This document shows, in pieces, positions 23,989 to 37,057 of a stretch of 64,000 bases of DNA. Within the stretch, counting starts at the first letter, position 1. The number at the start of each line of letters is the position of its first letter. Under the pieces are notes generated by a model, which had not been told where the DNA came from, ran no database searches, and worked only from the letters and a program-made list of their open reading frames with translations. The stretch comes from Siphlonurus alternatus. Taxonomy: Eukaryota; Arthropoda; Insecta; Ephemeroptera; Siphlonuridae. The translations under genes were made by a program, and so were the position numbers. Where the stretch lies: positions 31,994,878-32,058,877 of the forward strand of contig OX463788.1 of the NCBI GenBank assembly GCA_949825025.1, in the 5' to 3' direction.

Positions 23989-24217
23989 ACAATGTAAAAT
24001 ATAATACATCAAGCTTTTCAAATGTCTTTTGATACTTTACTGTACAATGTGTTGAGTTAGTATAGTATTGTTTTGATAGTGTTATTTTGATATGACCATT
24101 TTATGACTCTAGCAGGTTGGATATAGTATATAAACAATAAGTGAAGTATATTACATACCAACATCATAACTGTACAAAGAGAAGGTATTGTAATTAACCA
24201 CTGAAAGAACGGTTTGA

Positions 24218-24218
<1 letters not shown>

Positions 24219-24272
<54 letters not shown>
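24219..24272. repeat. (CA)n then (TA)n compound microsatellite
   Basis: Six CA units followed by about 20 TA units. Confidence 0.95.
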
Positions 24273-24279
<7 letters not shown>

Positions 24280-24371
24280 ATATTATATAAGCTTGCCAGA
24301 ATTTTAATTAATTTGGCACTTTTATATTTTGATAAACATGTTAATAAAGAAAACAAGCAAGTTTTTTTTAC

Positions 24372-24439
24372 CTCATGAAGTCCTCCAATGATTAAACAAT
24401 AATTTTTGTAAAAAAATGTTGGTGCACTGATGGGTTGTG
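24372..24439 (-). CDS. Candidate minus-strand coding exon, possibly kelch-like
   Basis: On the minus strand, a strong acceptor (GGTTTTTGTTTCAG, ending at 24440) is followed by 68 bp and a donor (CATGAG then GTAAAA). One frame is open with 22 codons, QPISAPTFFYKNYCLIIGGL followed by HE, ending on a codon boundary; entry is phase 1. The arrangement of an aromatic-rich strand followed by hydrophobics and GG is what one kelch-repeat blade looks like, but a single blade is too short to assign. No neighbouring exon with a matching phase was found. Confidence 0.3.
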
Positions 24440-24606
24440 CTGAAACAAAAACCATGCTTCCATGAAACAATTTTCATATTCCACCCATTATCTTGAGTGA
24501 AAAAAGTGGAATTATTAACAACTTTTCCGTCGTCTTTCAAAATTTAGTTTTATATATTAAATATTAATATTAAAGTGAGAATTCATCAAAGCTCTCCTCT
24601 CAATAA

Positions 24607-24925
24607 TGGAGTATCGACCTCAAAATTTTTTATTACAGAAACGGATAGAGGGTGCAAAGTTATGCTACCCTGATTTTTTTTCAGATTTTTTACAGCCCTG
24701 GAAGTATTTTTAAAAAATTATTGAAAGTTCTTTTTGTGACGTCACGAGACGCCGCTCCTTAAGAAAATGATAGGACTTGCCGCCTCGTGACGTCACAAAA
24801 AGGACTTTCATTAATTTTTTAAAAATACTTCCAGGGCTGTAAAAAATCTGAAAAAAATCAGGGTAGCATAACTTTGCACCCTCTATCCGTTTCTGTAATA
24901 AAAAATTTTGAGGTCGATACTCCAT
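24607..24925. mobile_element. Foldback family D, copy 2: near-perfect 145-bp hairpin
   Basis: The two arms (24607-24751 and 24781-24925) are almost exact complements from TGGAGTATCGACC inward to GTGACGTCACGAG, around a loop of about 29 bp. Each arm holds the palindrome TGACGTCA (24737-24744 and 24788-24795). Such near-identity suggests recent origin or repair-based homogenisation. Non-autonomous; no transposase. Confidence 0.95.
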
Positions 24926-25437
24926 AGTAGTGATGTTAATTTTGTGTTCAAAATTCATAAACATAAATTTTTCTGACTCAAAATTTACGATATAAAGTTA
25001 TAGTTTCAAGTTTATTTTTTTTTAAATTTTAAAAAATATATATTTCAACTCATCATATTCTAATTGCAAAAATAGTTACTTTATCAAATATTATATATCT
25101 TTTTCTTTAATTTATTCTCGAAAGAAATAGCTATATTAATTTCTTTATTCTTGGCCTACATCAGCAAAATAGTTATTTCCATCAACGAAATAGTTATTTC
25201 TGTGAACTAAAATAGGGGGATGAAAGGATAACGGAAGGGCTTGGCAAGCTTGCAGTAAAAGGTGTTTTCTATAAGAGATTTTCATAGGGCTTGATTTAGA
25301 TAATTATCAATAAATTCAGTTTCATTGCTAGTAATATATAATAGTAATTTGAAATTTCCCTTTACAGGCAGACATAACAACAGGCAGCAAAGTTTGAAAT
25401 GAGTCTCATATTGAAGTGCAAATGCTGCATGAAGAGA

Positions 25438-25440
<3 letters not shown>

Positions 25441-25493
<53 letters not shown>

Positions 25494-25498
25494 AGAGA
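25441..25498. repeat. (AG)n microsatellite
   Basis: About 25 AG units with one slip near the right end. Confidence 0.95.
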
Positions 25499-25619
25499 AA
25501 CGAGAACGAAGCGCGACCGCTCTTGCGGTAGATTATACAGCATAGCATCTATAGAGCACTCAGTGTTCCATTTATTGGAGAGTAAACTCCATTTGAACCG
25601 CTATCTACTTAAGTAAAAG

Positions 25620-28600
25620 CACTCTCAAACAGCATAGCTTGTTTTAATAAAGGTAATGAAATTTTAGAGTCTCCATCTTCTAGTGATTATACAGTAAAAT
25701 AGAAGATCAGAACTGTAGGAATGTTTAAACTTGTTGCAAATGACTATTAATTATATTATGATTATTATGTAAGCCCAACTTTAATAATGCAAATAAATAT
25801 TGTAATGTTCGGATTACATTAAATTTATCAAAGACAAAATTTAACATTGATTTATTGTTAAAGTTAGCCTAAAATTTTAATGTCAAACGATTCAAAGAAC
25901 GATAATTCAACAAATATAATTTTATTGTGAACTATTTATATACTTTGAAATTACTTGCTACCGTCTTTATCAATAAAGGTATTTACTGACACGGTGTTTT
26001 ATTTTTTTATTTTTTCAACTTTCAGTAAACACTGACTTTTAATATGAATAATCTTTCTGTGTTCACAAGAGAGAAACTCGCAAAAATTATTGCTAAAGAT
26101 AATTGCAAAGTTGCTAATTTATGTATAGATTTTGATGATAATTGGATTACACATATACTGTATAATATAATTATATAGTTAGCAGTACACATAATTATAA
26201 TGGAGAAATATAAAGTATGCAATAATATTTTAAAGTTATTTTAATATAATATTAAATGTTGTTCGAATGATATTTTCGAGTATATGTCTACCCGGTGCAA
26301 TTTTGGTGCTCTTGCCGCAAATGTCAACGATTAAAAAAATATGATCTTAGGAACTCGAAATCAATTTACTGTATAAATCAGTAAAATAAAAAAAAATTAT
26401 TGGATACAAATTAAAAATCAAAAAAATATATTGCATTTACTTTAGACTTAATACTTTTTTTTATGTAAGGTAAGTAAACAATAAACAAGTAATAAAATAT
26501 CGATTTTATCACTTGCTTCATTTTCATGAACGTTTTGAAATAATTGTCTATATATAGTGAGCAATATTGGTATAATATATATTATGTCATATTATGTAAT
26601 ATGTAACCTTAATTCCATGAAGCTTTGATCAAATAATGTGGCCGCACACAATATATTCATTTTTATTGCAAATATTAATATTACTCTAACTGCTTCTAAT
26701 TATATTTGACAGCAGGTGAAATATCAAAGGCCTTTGTTATGAGTTTTATATGACACCTTTATACATAATATAATGTATACGTATTCAGACTTCTCATGCT
26801 TTGGTCAAATATACGATGGCAGGTAGCAATAAAATAATATAATCACATCGTACATGTATAATATAATTAATATATAATCAATAATCATACATATATATAA
26901 ATCGCGTTAAAGCGTTAGTGTGGGATCAGCTTGCAACTTAGCAACCGGGTTCTAATTGCAAAGAAGGGTTGAGTTGTGTTGCAGTAGTTTAACCAGGAAA
27001 CCTTTGAAATGGTACTGTTTACCTCCGTTTTGATACAAGCTCTGGTTTAAAGTGTATACTATACAGAGCGAAATTAAACGTTATAGCTGATGTTACTACT
27101 ATCAAGCATGACTTCAATAGTTAACAACTAGGATAGACTAATCAAATATAAGCTACATTTTATGCTCCACATGAACGAAATCTAAGCAAAGTATTAAAAC
27201 CTAACCACGTTATTATATAATAATAGCACATGTGTACGTGTACTTCGTTTATGCATAAAATATATTATAGTGAACAAGTGAAGTACACTGTCAATGAGAA
27301 CACCGCTGAATTTTATTGCCTTTGTTATTGAGTTATTATTTGTCATTGTTTACATTAGCTTTAAAATGAGTAGGAAAAAAAAACAAGCAGTAAAAGATTA
27401 CACTTTAATTAAATTTGGGGTAATTAATACTTAATATAACAGATTACCCTACATAAACTGTTCTCAGTATAGTATATATAAACCTTAAAAATGTATATAA
27501 TTTTGTATTTACTATTATTTTATTCAGAATTTTAAACCTTTAGAATGTTTTTAAAACCTATATTTGGCTAGCAAAATTAATACAGATAAAAGGAAAGACA
27601 AGGAAACCAAAATAATAAAGCTCATTTTATGCCACTGATTTAAGTTTCAAGACCATGGCAGAATTTATAAAACGATACTCCTGCTGTAAGTAGTTTTGCG
27701 CCCGTTCCCCACTTTTTTCTTAGTTCTTTAATAATTTACCTATCTCTTATTTTTTATATTTTTTAAACATGCACCTGTTTCTGTTTGGATTCTAATTTGT
27801 ACAGAAAATACAGTGCTATGTTAATTCAAAGGCTCGTTTTTCATTAATTATTTTGTACAAGAAATAATATTTTAGCTACGACTTCAACTCGTTTGAGGAG
27901 CCTATATAGTAAAAACTATGAAAAAAGTTATCGGGTTAGGATTTTGAATTATTTTGAAATTATTGAGAGTATAACCTGATTGATGTGGAATACAAATTTA
28001 CCTCACATTCTTTAATTTTTGTTTAGTATTATAATAATGCTCATGTAGAGGAAAGTGTGCATCATGCACATATATTATTATCATATTTCTAATAATAAGT
28101 TTCTCACATTTAATTAAAAATAATTTTACCCTTCTCTTTTGTTTTATTTGATTTTTTTACAATAAAATTTAAAGGGAAGTATGCTTGAATTATTTCCATT
28201 GTGTTTCAAAACATGAAGAACAATTCAGGTTATAAATTAATTAATTATTTTGTTAATCGATCTTAGGAGAACATTTTAAATTGTGAATTGAACAAGTTTA
28301 AATTTATTTATCAACAGTAGATTTGATATTAAGTATATATTTTTTTTAATTAATTGTATTAATTAAAGACTAATTGAAATAAAACCTTTTACCAAGAGTA
28401 AGAGCAGAATTTCATTGAACTTTAATTAAAGTAATATCATGTAACCGTATAGGCGGAGAGGAATAAAAGAAGTAAAATTGAATGAAATTACGTCTTTGTC
28501 TAAAGCATATCTGCTTTCCAACTTTTTTTTTTTTTTTTTAAACTTCCATTTTGCTAAAGTACACTCCAATGCTCTGGAGAGTCCTCGCTATCATACTGCA

Positions 28601-29060
28601 CACAAAATTACTCAATTCCCTTTGCTTTGTTACCAGCCAACATTGAGCACATAGTAGAGCAAAAGCAAATAAAGTGTTTTCATTTTACAACTTTGATTTG
28701 ATTTGGTGTTTAATTTTGGTGACCTCTTGTTCTACATAGAACTAAATTAAATACAAAGAAGTTCACTTAAAACGTCTATAATATATTAAATTTGTACTAT
28801 GTTTCAATTTGTAAATATAATTATTTTCTAATGAAATCAATTGAATTGCCTAACACGTTCTTAAATTTAAATTTAATAATGAACTTTTACTGCCAATAAT
28901 TATAATTTTTAATATTTATTTTGTTTCAGTAATTTATGTTGTATAAAAATCTCATATTTCTTAGTCTTATAGATTCAACAAAAACTTCCTATATTAAAAT
29001 ATTAATACTCCAAAGGGGGAAGTTAATGAGTTTGTCAGTTACGAAATGAAAACTGAAATT
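25620..29060. other. AT-rich DNA, no supported gene
   Basis: A long stretch of intergenic or intronic character. One weak candidate start is noted: ATG at 27655 in a good context (GACCATGG), open for ten codons (MAEFIKRYSC) to a strong donor (GTAAGT at 27686, phase 1). It is too short to call. Confidence 0.5.
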
Positions 29061-29066
29061 TAAAAC

Positions 29067-29209
29067 ATGGTGAGAGCGATTCATTACGGAGTTATCCAGA
29101 AAGTTATCAAGCTTTCTCACTAACCGCGGTTAGCACCGTGATTTAGGTCGGTACTAAACGTGGTTATAGTGAGAAAACTGGATAAATTCCTTCGTAAATG
29201 ACGCCCATT
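29067..29209. mobile_element. Small foldback family E, copy 1
   Basis: Ends related to ATGGGYGCGATTCAYGAAGG, with inner GTTATCCAG and CTTTCTCACTAACCGCGGTT. Three other copies lie at 31452, 45416 and 54103. About 143 bp, no frame. Confidence 0.65.
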
Positions 29210-29406
29210 ACCCATTATAACTTTTTATAAAAAAATCATATTTGCTATCATGTTTCATAGTATTTTAAAGCTTTCAATTTAATTTATTTTCTTCAGCATA
29301 GAAAATGCAATTAAATTATCGTCTTTTGAAAACCATTCAAAAAATATTTATCGTAAATAAAGTTAAGAGCGCAGCGGGAAAACTAAAGTAGCAGATTTAT
29401 AAATTT

Positions 29407-29613
29407 TTATACACAAAAGGATACAAGTGTTATATATTTTTTTAGGCAAAACTTTGTCAACAGAAGTTCTTCATCTTTCACTGTACAAAATTTTTCAGAA
29501 AAATACACGTAGCATTTTTTATTTTTATTTTTAACCCGTATATGCCCCAATTGTCTGCAAAAATAACACACCTTCAGGGGAGAGAAAGAGAAAAAGGAGA
29601 AGTTTTGAATCAA
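29407..29613 (-). other. Unsupported frame with zinc-knuckle-like start
   Basis: The minus-strand frame contains CYFCRQLGH, which resembles the first half of a CCHC knuckle of the retroelement gag type, but the last cysteine is not at the right spacing. A long pyrimidine tract followed by AG lies just before it on that strand. Not enough to call a gene. Confidence 0.15.
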
Positions 29614-29800
29614 TAAAAATAAAAAGTTTATTCCAGGTATGTTACCTCAGTCGACGCTTCTGTTTCTCTTTGTTGTTTAATAATATATAGAATTCCATAC
29701 ATTCTGTACGTTTTTCTATTTTATTGTGAAGTATTCATCATAAGTTAGTTTAACGTTATCTAATAATAACACATGGTTTTTATTATTAAATATTCATATA

Positions 29801-29806
29801 TGTATG

Positions 29807-29850
<44 letters not shown>
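29801..29850. repeat. (TATG)n then (TA)n microsatellite
   Basis: A short TATG run followed by about 20 TA units. Confidence 0.93.
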
Positions 29851-29851
<1 letters not shown>

Positions 29852-30814
29852 CAACGACATGCAAACAAAATACATTCTAACCAACGAGCTGGGAGCAATT
29901 GTGTACATTCAAGCTTCAATAAATTCTTTCTAACTAACAATAACGTTGTATGTGTATGCTAGAGAAAATAGTAGTGTGTGATTTTGTTGAAAATACTTGT
30001 ATTAGACTAGTTCAGTAACTTTTTTTTCTTTTTTTTTTTATATCCTATATATTGTATATTTTTATTCACAGCATTATTTTTTGCTAAGACTTTTTGCACA
30101 TGATGTATCGTTATATAAAAATGTGATTTGTATAAAATATAAATTAATTATAATTTTTGAATGGAAGAGAAGAGTATATTATACTGTATATATTATACAT
30201 TTTTTTTGTCTTTAGATGAGACACATCTCTCGAATATTTTATTGAAGTTTCTTGTCTAAAACAAGAAATTAATATTCATTGTATTTTCACATGAATATTG
30301 CCAGAGGTGATTTTCTTTTATGTGGTCTGTCATTTTAAACTTCTGCATCACTTTTGCTACTGACGAACGTTGCTTATAAAGCGTGATGAGTTGTTATGCA
30401 AATTGTAAAACTTTTTAAATATATATAATATATATAAAGCAGAGATCATAACTAAAAATATACTTGGCGGTATCTTTTACAGTGACGTATAAAAGAGTAA
30501 GGTGTATTTTTTTCTGTAGCTTTGCTACGAATAGCTTCATAGGTTTCATCAATCAACAATGTTAGCCAAGTTGCTTTTGCTTCTTTCTGCTATACGATGA
30601 TATAAATATAAGAGTCACTGTCCTCCCTTAAACTGGATTGTCCCCTTTTTTCAGTCTACTTGCATGATATATAAAACTCATTATTCATGTAAGAGTAGGA
30701 TCAATTAATTAATGTTAACGTTCCCTTCATATTATGATTTATCTGTAAATATGTAAAAAATAAAAGTATTATGTAAATATAGAACAATTTTAAAAACAAA
30801 ATGTTTTGACGATT

Positions 30815-31141
30815 TGCTAAAATATATGATTTTCTTCCTAGCTGTTTAAAAAATATTGTCAGTAAATCACTTTTTAAATCCAAATTAAAACAATTGTTAA
30901 TAGTAAATGAATTTTACTCTATAAAAAAGTTTTTTGCAAAGAAATTTCCGGAAAATTGTCTCCAATATCTAACTTAATTATGTAAAATGAATGTATGACG
31001 ATATATTTTTTTTATTGATCTCATTTTGTTATTTTGTGGTTGCATGTTTTAGTGTAGGTATATTATTTTATTTGACGTGATATATGTTGTCCTGTACAAC
31101 CAAATTTGTTCGAAATAAATTATTATTATTATTATTATTAT
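30815..31141 (+). mobile_element. LINE 3' end with TTA-repeat tail
   Basis: The open frame before the stop near 30974 reads KIYDFLPSCLKNIVSKSLFK, then LKQLLIVNEFYSIKKFF. The pattern of K-Y-x-LP, then LFKSKLKxxL, then FYSI is the C-terminal tail of CR1/L2/Jockey-type reverse transcriptases. About 150 bp of 3' UTR follow, ending TTCGAAATAAA and then a TTA repeat (31124-31141). It is 5'-truncated and may be of the same kind as the fragment at 13590-13840. Confidence 0.6.
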
Positions 31142-31451
31142 TTGCTACAAAATACGATCTAAGTGTGATATAATTTTTTAAGCTGTAATGGAAAATTTAT
31201 GGACTGCTCTGTAAGCAAATCTTTTTAATAGCATTTAATTCACTCCAAGATAAGTTTTAAATCTCAATACTTTTCAATCTGATGACCAATCAGCTACATT
31301 GCAAGTGTATATTACATTTCTATATTTACGTGCATGCATACATTGGTGTAACATTAAAAAAAGTACAGTATATATTTTATTTTATACTAATAATTTAAAA
31401 TATTATATATCTAATATTCTAAGATTATGGACATTTATTTTTGCAGATTAT

Positions 31452-31570
31452 GGGTACGATTCACGAAGGAAGATATAATCCAGGTTTCTCACTGACGTTT
31501 AGCGTCAGTCTATACGCCCTAATCACGGTTTGTGAGACACCTGGGTAACTCCTTCTTGATTCGCACCCTC
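31452..31570. mobile_element. Small foldback family E, copy 2
   Basis: Left end GGGTACGATTCACGAAGGA; right end is the complement of GGGTGCGAATCAAGAAGGAG. The interior includes CCAGGTTTCTCACTGACG, as in the other copies. Confidence 0.75.
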
Positions 31571-33130
31571 ATATTTCTTGGAGTAGGGTATATTTAATCA
31601 TAAAACCCATCTTTTGCAGCATTGGGTATCTTGTGAAATTTATAAGATGACCCTTGCTCTATTTTACACAAGAAGAGAATAGCAATAAAATCGATTTGCA
31701 ATGTATGTCTGTATATATGCATATAAGAGTTGAGATCAAGCTAAACATAGCGCATGCTTAAATATTATTTGCAGACAAAACAATAATCATTAATTTTTCA
31801 ATGTTAAAACATTTCAAACCTCAACTAACAAGGACAACGTGCAGTTCGCGGATTATCTTGGACCAACGTGAGTTAATTTTATTGTTCTTATTATAGCAGT
31901 GAACAATATTATTGTTTCATTAGCAAAATGACGAATTGGCAAAAAAGCACAATAATGAATTTGAAATACTAAAGCACAACCAATTACATTTAACTAATAT
32001 ATAATATAACAATTGAGGCTTTGAGGTACAAACGCGAGGGCTCGACTAATTGATCTGAACAACGTTCATTGTAAAATTAATTATTGGTAATTAATTTTTG
32101 AGTATATTTTGCTGTAGAGAATTTTATCAATACTTATCATGAGTATTGATAAGCAAGATGTTAACAATATCATGGAAAACAATGCGAAGCCCTCGATATC
32201 TGTGTAAGGCAATTACTTGTTTTAAAAACTCTTAATTTTTTTAGCCTTCAGGCTTACGAATTTCACGTCGTTTCCACATGAAAATCTATATTATAATATT
32301 GTCGTTTCATTTCTACAGTTATTTTTATGATATTTTTTTAACAAAATTATTCTCACAATCATGCAGTATTATTTATAAAAATGAACTTATTGCACGATTT
32401 TTTATACTGTCCGTAAAATAAAGGCAGTTAAAAAAAAATGAAATTTAAAACAATAGAATGAACGATAATGTTGGAGTTCAAAATATTTACCTTTCATTTT
32501 ATTATACTTACATAACCTTCGATTACATATATCTTATATCTCTAGTAATTAAACTTTTTAAATGATCCAATTGGATAAGCAATATACTCACTGTCAGACA
32601 AATTTTACAAATTTAATGAATTCCAGATTATTATTATTTTTTTTTAAAGAAATTATAAGTAAAAATGAACTAACATTTTTCGTATAATAAATGTATATGT
32701 ATAAAATAAAACATAAAATTGTCAGTTAGCAGAAACACAACGTTTGTAGTTCCCAATATATTTGCATTTATGTTAGAGTGTGTACACATTTAAATTGGCA
32801 ATCCTTTGATACAGTCAACCTGCTTGTATACAGCACGGTATATAGAAGCAGTCAAATTCAAACCAACACGCTTAATATGTGAGTGCTAGGGTACACATAA
32901 AAGAGTCTATTAGCTATAAAAGTGTATGTAACTTTTAACATTTGCAACTAAATAACTAATTCTATGTGTTTACAAATTCTTTAACTACATAATTTCATGG
33001 ATTTTTTTTTATATAAATTTATATAAACTTTCAAGATCGTTAAAAAAATCACGACTATTAAGCACTGCAAATTTATTTAAAAATTAAATGAAATAACTTT
33101 CTCCAAACATTAGTTTTCAAGAAGCTTTTA
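31571..33130. other. AT-rich DNA with weak exon-like segments
   Basis: Two short open stretches end in donor-like sites: ATG at 31801, 22 codons to GTGAGT at 31868, and ATG at 32139 (MSIDKQDVNNIMENNAKP), 21 codons to GTAAGG at 32204. Neither has a convincing upstream signal and the phases do not chain. Recorded here, not called. Confidence 0.25.
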
Positions 33131-33238
33131 TTTGCAACTCCTTGTCTGCTCTCTTATCATTCGTCAACAGTGGCGGCAGGCCGTGTCCTTGCTGTGAGTT
33201 CAGCCTGAAGAAGTTGAGAGGCCTGGAATTCTCCAACA

Positions 33239-33323
<85 letters not shown>

Positions 33324-33560
33324 CCTCACTCTCTCCTCTCTGTTGGTTTCTTGGAGTAGCAAGCAGCAGATGAAGAACTTCTGTGAAACCTGCCAAAAGT
33401 TTGCAAGCAGCAAAAGCAGCAGCGTCTTACTTTGCTCGTGAGATTGGGTGCGCGCTGCACACCAAGGAACAGCTCAAAGTTAGTAAGCAGGCAACCTAAT
33501 CAAGATTTGCTCTTATAACCATCCCTAGACTCCCCCCTTGTCACCTCAAGTCAACCCTCG
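33130..33560. other. GC island containing (CT)n
   Basis: A GC-richer patch of about 430 bp interrupted by the (CT)n array. All frames through it depend on the array. Confidence 0.4.
33242..33320. repeat. (CT)n microsatellite, about 39 units
   Basis: Uninterrupted CT inside a GC island. Confidence 0.97.
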
Positions 33561-33911
33561 CTGTTCAAAGTAGCCAAACAACATCAAAATTCAATACAAT
33601 ATAATATATATATATATATATACATCATGACCAAGTATTTTTCGGAAATAAGAATATTTCGTTGGTAATCAGAAAAATATGAAATAAAAAAAAACAACTA
33701 TATAGCCTGCATAAGTATTTGAATCCCTTAGCACTTTATTAAACTTCATTTCCTTTGAGATTATGAAAGTTTTGTTTGTCTCTCTCTCTCTCTTTTTCAT
33801 AAAAAAGCACCCCTTTTATTTCAATTCAAATTATACATAAAGATAAAAGGTTAAATTATACTATATATAATACATATAATACATTATATATTATAAATAC
33901 TTTATTAAAAT

Positions 33912-33928
33912 ACATTCATATAATATAT

Positions 33929-33999
<71 letters not shown>
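33912..33999. repeat. (TA)n microsatellite with one break
   Basis: About 44 TA units, broken near 33930-33942. Confidence 0.95.
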
Positions 34000-34004
<5 letters not shown>

Positions 34005-34407
34005 TATTAGACTCATTTAATTGTTTTTTATATAATAAAATAAAAACATAAAATATCTGCAAAAATTTCAAAATGGTATTATGTATATTATAGAATAGAA
34101 TACAATGTAAGATATAAAATAAAATAAGTGTGATATAGCTAAAAATAGGTTTCGCTATACAAGACTGCGGAGTTACAGTGACTGACGGCTAAGTCACCAC
34201 GTCATTCTATCCCCACCTTCATGCGTGTAGCCTACCCTTCACAGACAAAAACAGTGCCTATTTTTGATGCAACCTGAATATTGCATAAGAAATGAATGAG
34301 ATTTCGATTAAAAATTTTGGGAACATTGTCAAAAATCGTAAACTATTAAAATCTTCTTTTACCCTACCCCATCAAAAATAATATAAATATTTTTGGACAA
34401 GGTTTCT

Positions 34408-34439
<32 letters not shown>

Positions 34440-35690
34440 ATATTGATTTTAAAATGTACCCATGGATGTAAATTTACAACACATTTATCAGCACATTTGC
34501 TGATTTGTATTTAAATTTCGTCCTATAAGACTATTTTATTACTGTATCTACACTAAATTAATTTACCATTGTCAACTTGAGAGCTATTTGAAGTTAATTA
34601 ATAATTATCAAGTTATAAACTTTTTAGCAATTTTACGTACAAGTAGATATATTTTGTACTTACTTCATAAGTAACATATACAGATATGTAATTACTTACT
34701 GTTATTCCAAAGTGCCCAAACGGTTGTTTTAATGATAAAATACAAACCAACCTCCTACTCAACCCGTCTCTCTCCTATCCCTTCCCTTTCAACTCTTCTT
34801 TCTCTCTCTGTTCATAACTTTAGATGAATATAATTTAAATTTGTCGTCAGACGCACCCTACATAGTATAAATATATATATAAAAACTCTTTTAACTTAAT
34901 CTGGATTTTAATGAAGAAAGCTGGCAAATAATTTTTTATTAAAAAAAAATATTTGATAAACTAAATTAATCTTGAATATTCATAATTATCAGTTACATCT
35001 TTAAATGAGTAAACTTCAATAATAATATACTGAAGGGTTTTCCATGAAGCATCAAAGGTGAGTAACGACAAAACAAAAAATCGTACAGCTATCTTAAGCA
35101 CGCGTTATTCCACATTTACGTTTCTTCCAACAAATGTAATTATCCTAACGTAAAATAATTTGAATATTAGAGCTACATGCTTCTGTCAATTAGAACAAAC
35201 CTTCTTAATTGTTAACAAGTTTTTATATTATAAATAAAGAAGTTACTTGTTGTAAAATTTCTGTTTTTATTTTTTTATTTTAAGTCGATTCATTGATTGA
35301 TATTTTGTAGCAATTTCTGTCATTTAAAGTCAAACAATTAAGAAAGAAATCTATAAGGATAAAAAAACAAACAAAAAAAATAATAAATTTATATAAAAAA
35401 AAAAGTTTTAGTAGTGTGAAATGTTTGTCCAGAAATACATTTAAAGAAGGGGAAAAAATGTAAGTTGAAATATTAAATAACTGAAATAGAAAAGTAAAAA
35501 GGAAAGACTGTAAACTTCATTAAAAGTAAAAAACAAAATCAAATTGAGAATTTAATTGATCAGTAATAATTTAGAAAAAAACATTAGTTCATTACAATTA
35601 ATTTAAACTGGACATTGTCTTTTATAGAAAGAAAGAGTGGGCAAGAATTAATACAATATTGTGCCTGCCCAAGCGCTAATGAAATCCCTC
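34000..35690. other. AT-rich DNA, no gene seen
   Basis: Contains a GC-richer patch at 34160-34250 and short TA palindromes near 34410-34440. No supported frame. Confidence 0.5.
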
Positions 35691-36075
35691 CAAGCACTTA
35701 ATTGGCTCAGTAAACGCGATCTCCCTCGTTCTATATATCTCTTCTCTATCCAGTAGTTTGCTATATAGCTAGCTGTGACTAGACTATATAGCTAGCTATA
35801 TAGTGCTCTTGCTGGTATAGGTACGTGTGTGGTGGCAAGCTTAGGTCGCGGCGTTTGTGTGACCCGTTCGGTGTGCTTGCTTGGTCGTGTCGCTCTGACC
35901 CAGCCATACAGGCAGCCGGCCAGTCGGGCATGCAGGCAGGCACTTGGGTACTTATTACTGGCTGGGTTGCTCGGTGCTCCGGCAATGTACACGTGTGATG
36001 TTCCGTGGTTCTCTTACCTGATTCACCAGCTGCATCAAAGCTCCGTGCAGCGATGCAGGCAAGCTGCTTCATGAT
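35690..36075. other. GC island with TATAGCTAGC palindromes
   Basis: Starts with interleaved palindromes (CTATATAGCTAGC at 35760-35800) and continues with spaced-GC text such as GGCAGCCGGCCAGTCGGGCA and GCAGGCAGGCAC. Three overlapping frames on both strands show no domain; GC-rich DNA with few stops explains them. Confidence 0.4.
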
Positions 36076-36136
36076 AAACTAAATTCTATTGATGAAGCTA
36101 CGGTGTAAATAATAATAATAAAAAAATTATATAGAC

Positions 36137-36843
36137 TTAATCTACTGGTTGCAAAAACCTCTAAAGACCAAATTTTCAAAAATGGGTTTATTATTGATAC
36201 ATATTCTTTAAAACACATTTTATTTGGTATAAAAAATTTGGGTTGCAAAAACCTCTAGTTCCCATGCTAAATTGGCTATAAAGCAGAAAGTTGGTTGCAA
36301 ACACCTCTACATCCACGGCGGGAACGTTTAAAAATTACTTTTTCAAATTTTCAAAAATTATATAACCCTCAAATATTTTTGAGAATTTTTTGGTTGATGA
36401 ATTCAGCTTCCTGGGGGCCACATTAGTATAGTTAGATACCTAATTTACCCGAAACTCGAAATTCATATTTTTATGGGTTCATGGGCAATATTTTTAAATC
36501 TTTCAAAATGGAAAAGTTTAGTATCGAATTGTACATCAATAACCTCCCTTAAACCAAATATTTAAAAAAAAAAATATCAAAAATTTGTTGACACAGATAT
36601 GGGCAGATTTTCAAAAATTTCGCAGCAAAAACCTCTACATCCATTTTTGAAAATTTCCCTAACTTTGGTTTTTGGTTGAATGGGCAAATTTTTGTTCTGA
36701 ATCTTATTTTTTTTTGACCCAATCAACTCCCAATAAAAATTTCAAGTTGATATGTCCAGAAATAAGCTTGCTACACTTTTTTGCCCATTACCTAAAAAGT
36801 GAAAAATTGGATTTAGAGCTTTTTGCAACCATGCAGTAGACTC
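36137..36843. mobile_element. Mutator-like MITE with 10-bp target duplication
   Basis: Flanked by an exact direct repeat TTATATAGAC (36127-36136 and 36844-36853). The ends share TCTACTG followed by GGTTGCAAAAA in inverted orientation. Inside, the terminal motif TTGCAAAAACCTCTA recurs at about 36150, 36243, 36293 (variant) and 36625 (variant), three of them followed by a CATCC-like or TTCCC-like tail. 707 bp, with no transposase frame. Target duplications of 9-11 bp are typical of Mutator-like elements. Confidence 0.8.
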
Positions 36844-37057
36844 TTATATAGACAATAACATTTTATTGGTACTTAATTGTATTATACAGTACCATACCCT
36901 GTTTCCGTCTCTTATTATGATTTCGTTAATTTTAAACATTGAATGCTCAGTGACTTTACGCACACCACTGCATACTTAATACGCAAACAGCCATCAAAAG
37001 GCAGGTAGCGTAACTTAAAATAAAATAAGTCACCTATTGGTGATTTCTTGTCTGTAG

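Noticed and set aside
20932..24964. Two minus-strand frames sharing the peptide AKLC-PDFFQIFYSP, looking like a conserved protein
   Set aside because: They are the translated arms of foldback family D; the similarity is repeat identity, and the rest of the frames does not agree.
29407..29613. CCHC zinc-knuckle-like frame
   Set aside because: The second half of the knuckle does not fit the spacing and no neighbouring retroelement genes are seen.
27655..32203. Three short ATG frames ending at donor-like sites (27655, 31801, 32139)
   Set aside because: Each is only 10-22 codons; GTAAG-like strings after a short open frame are common by chance in this much AT-rich DNA.
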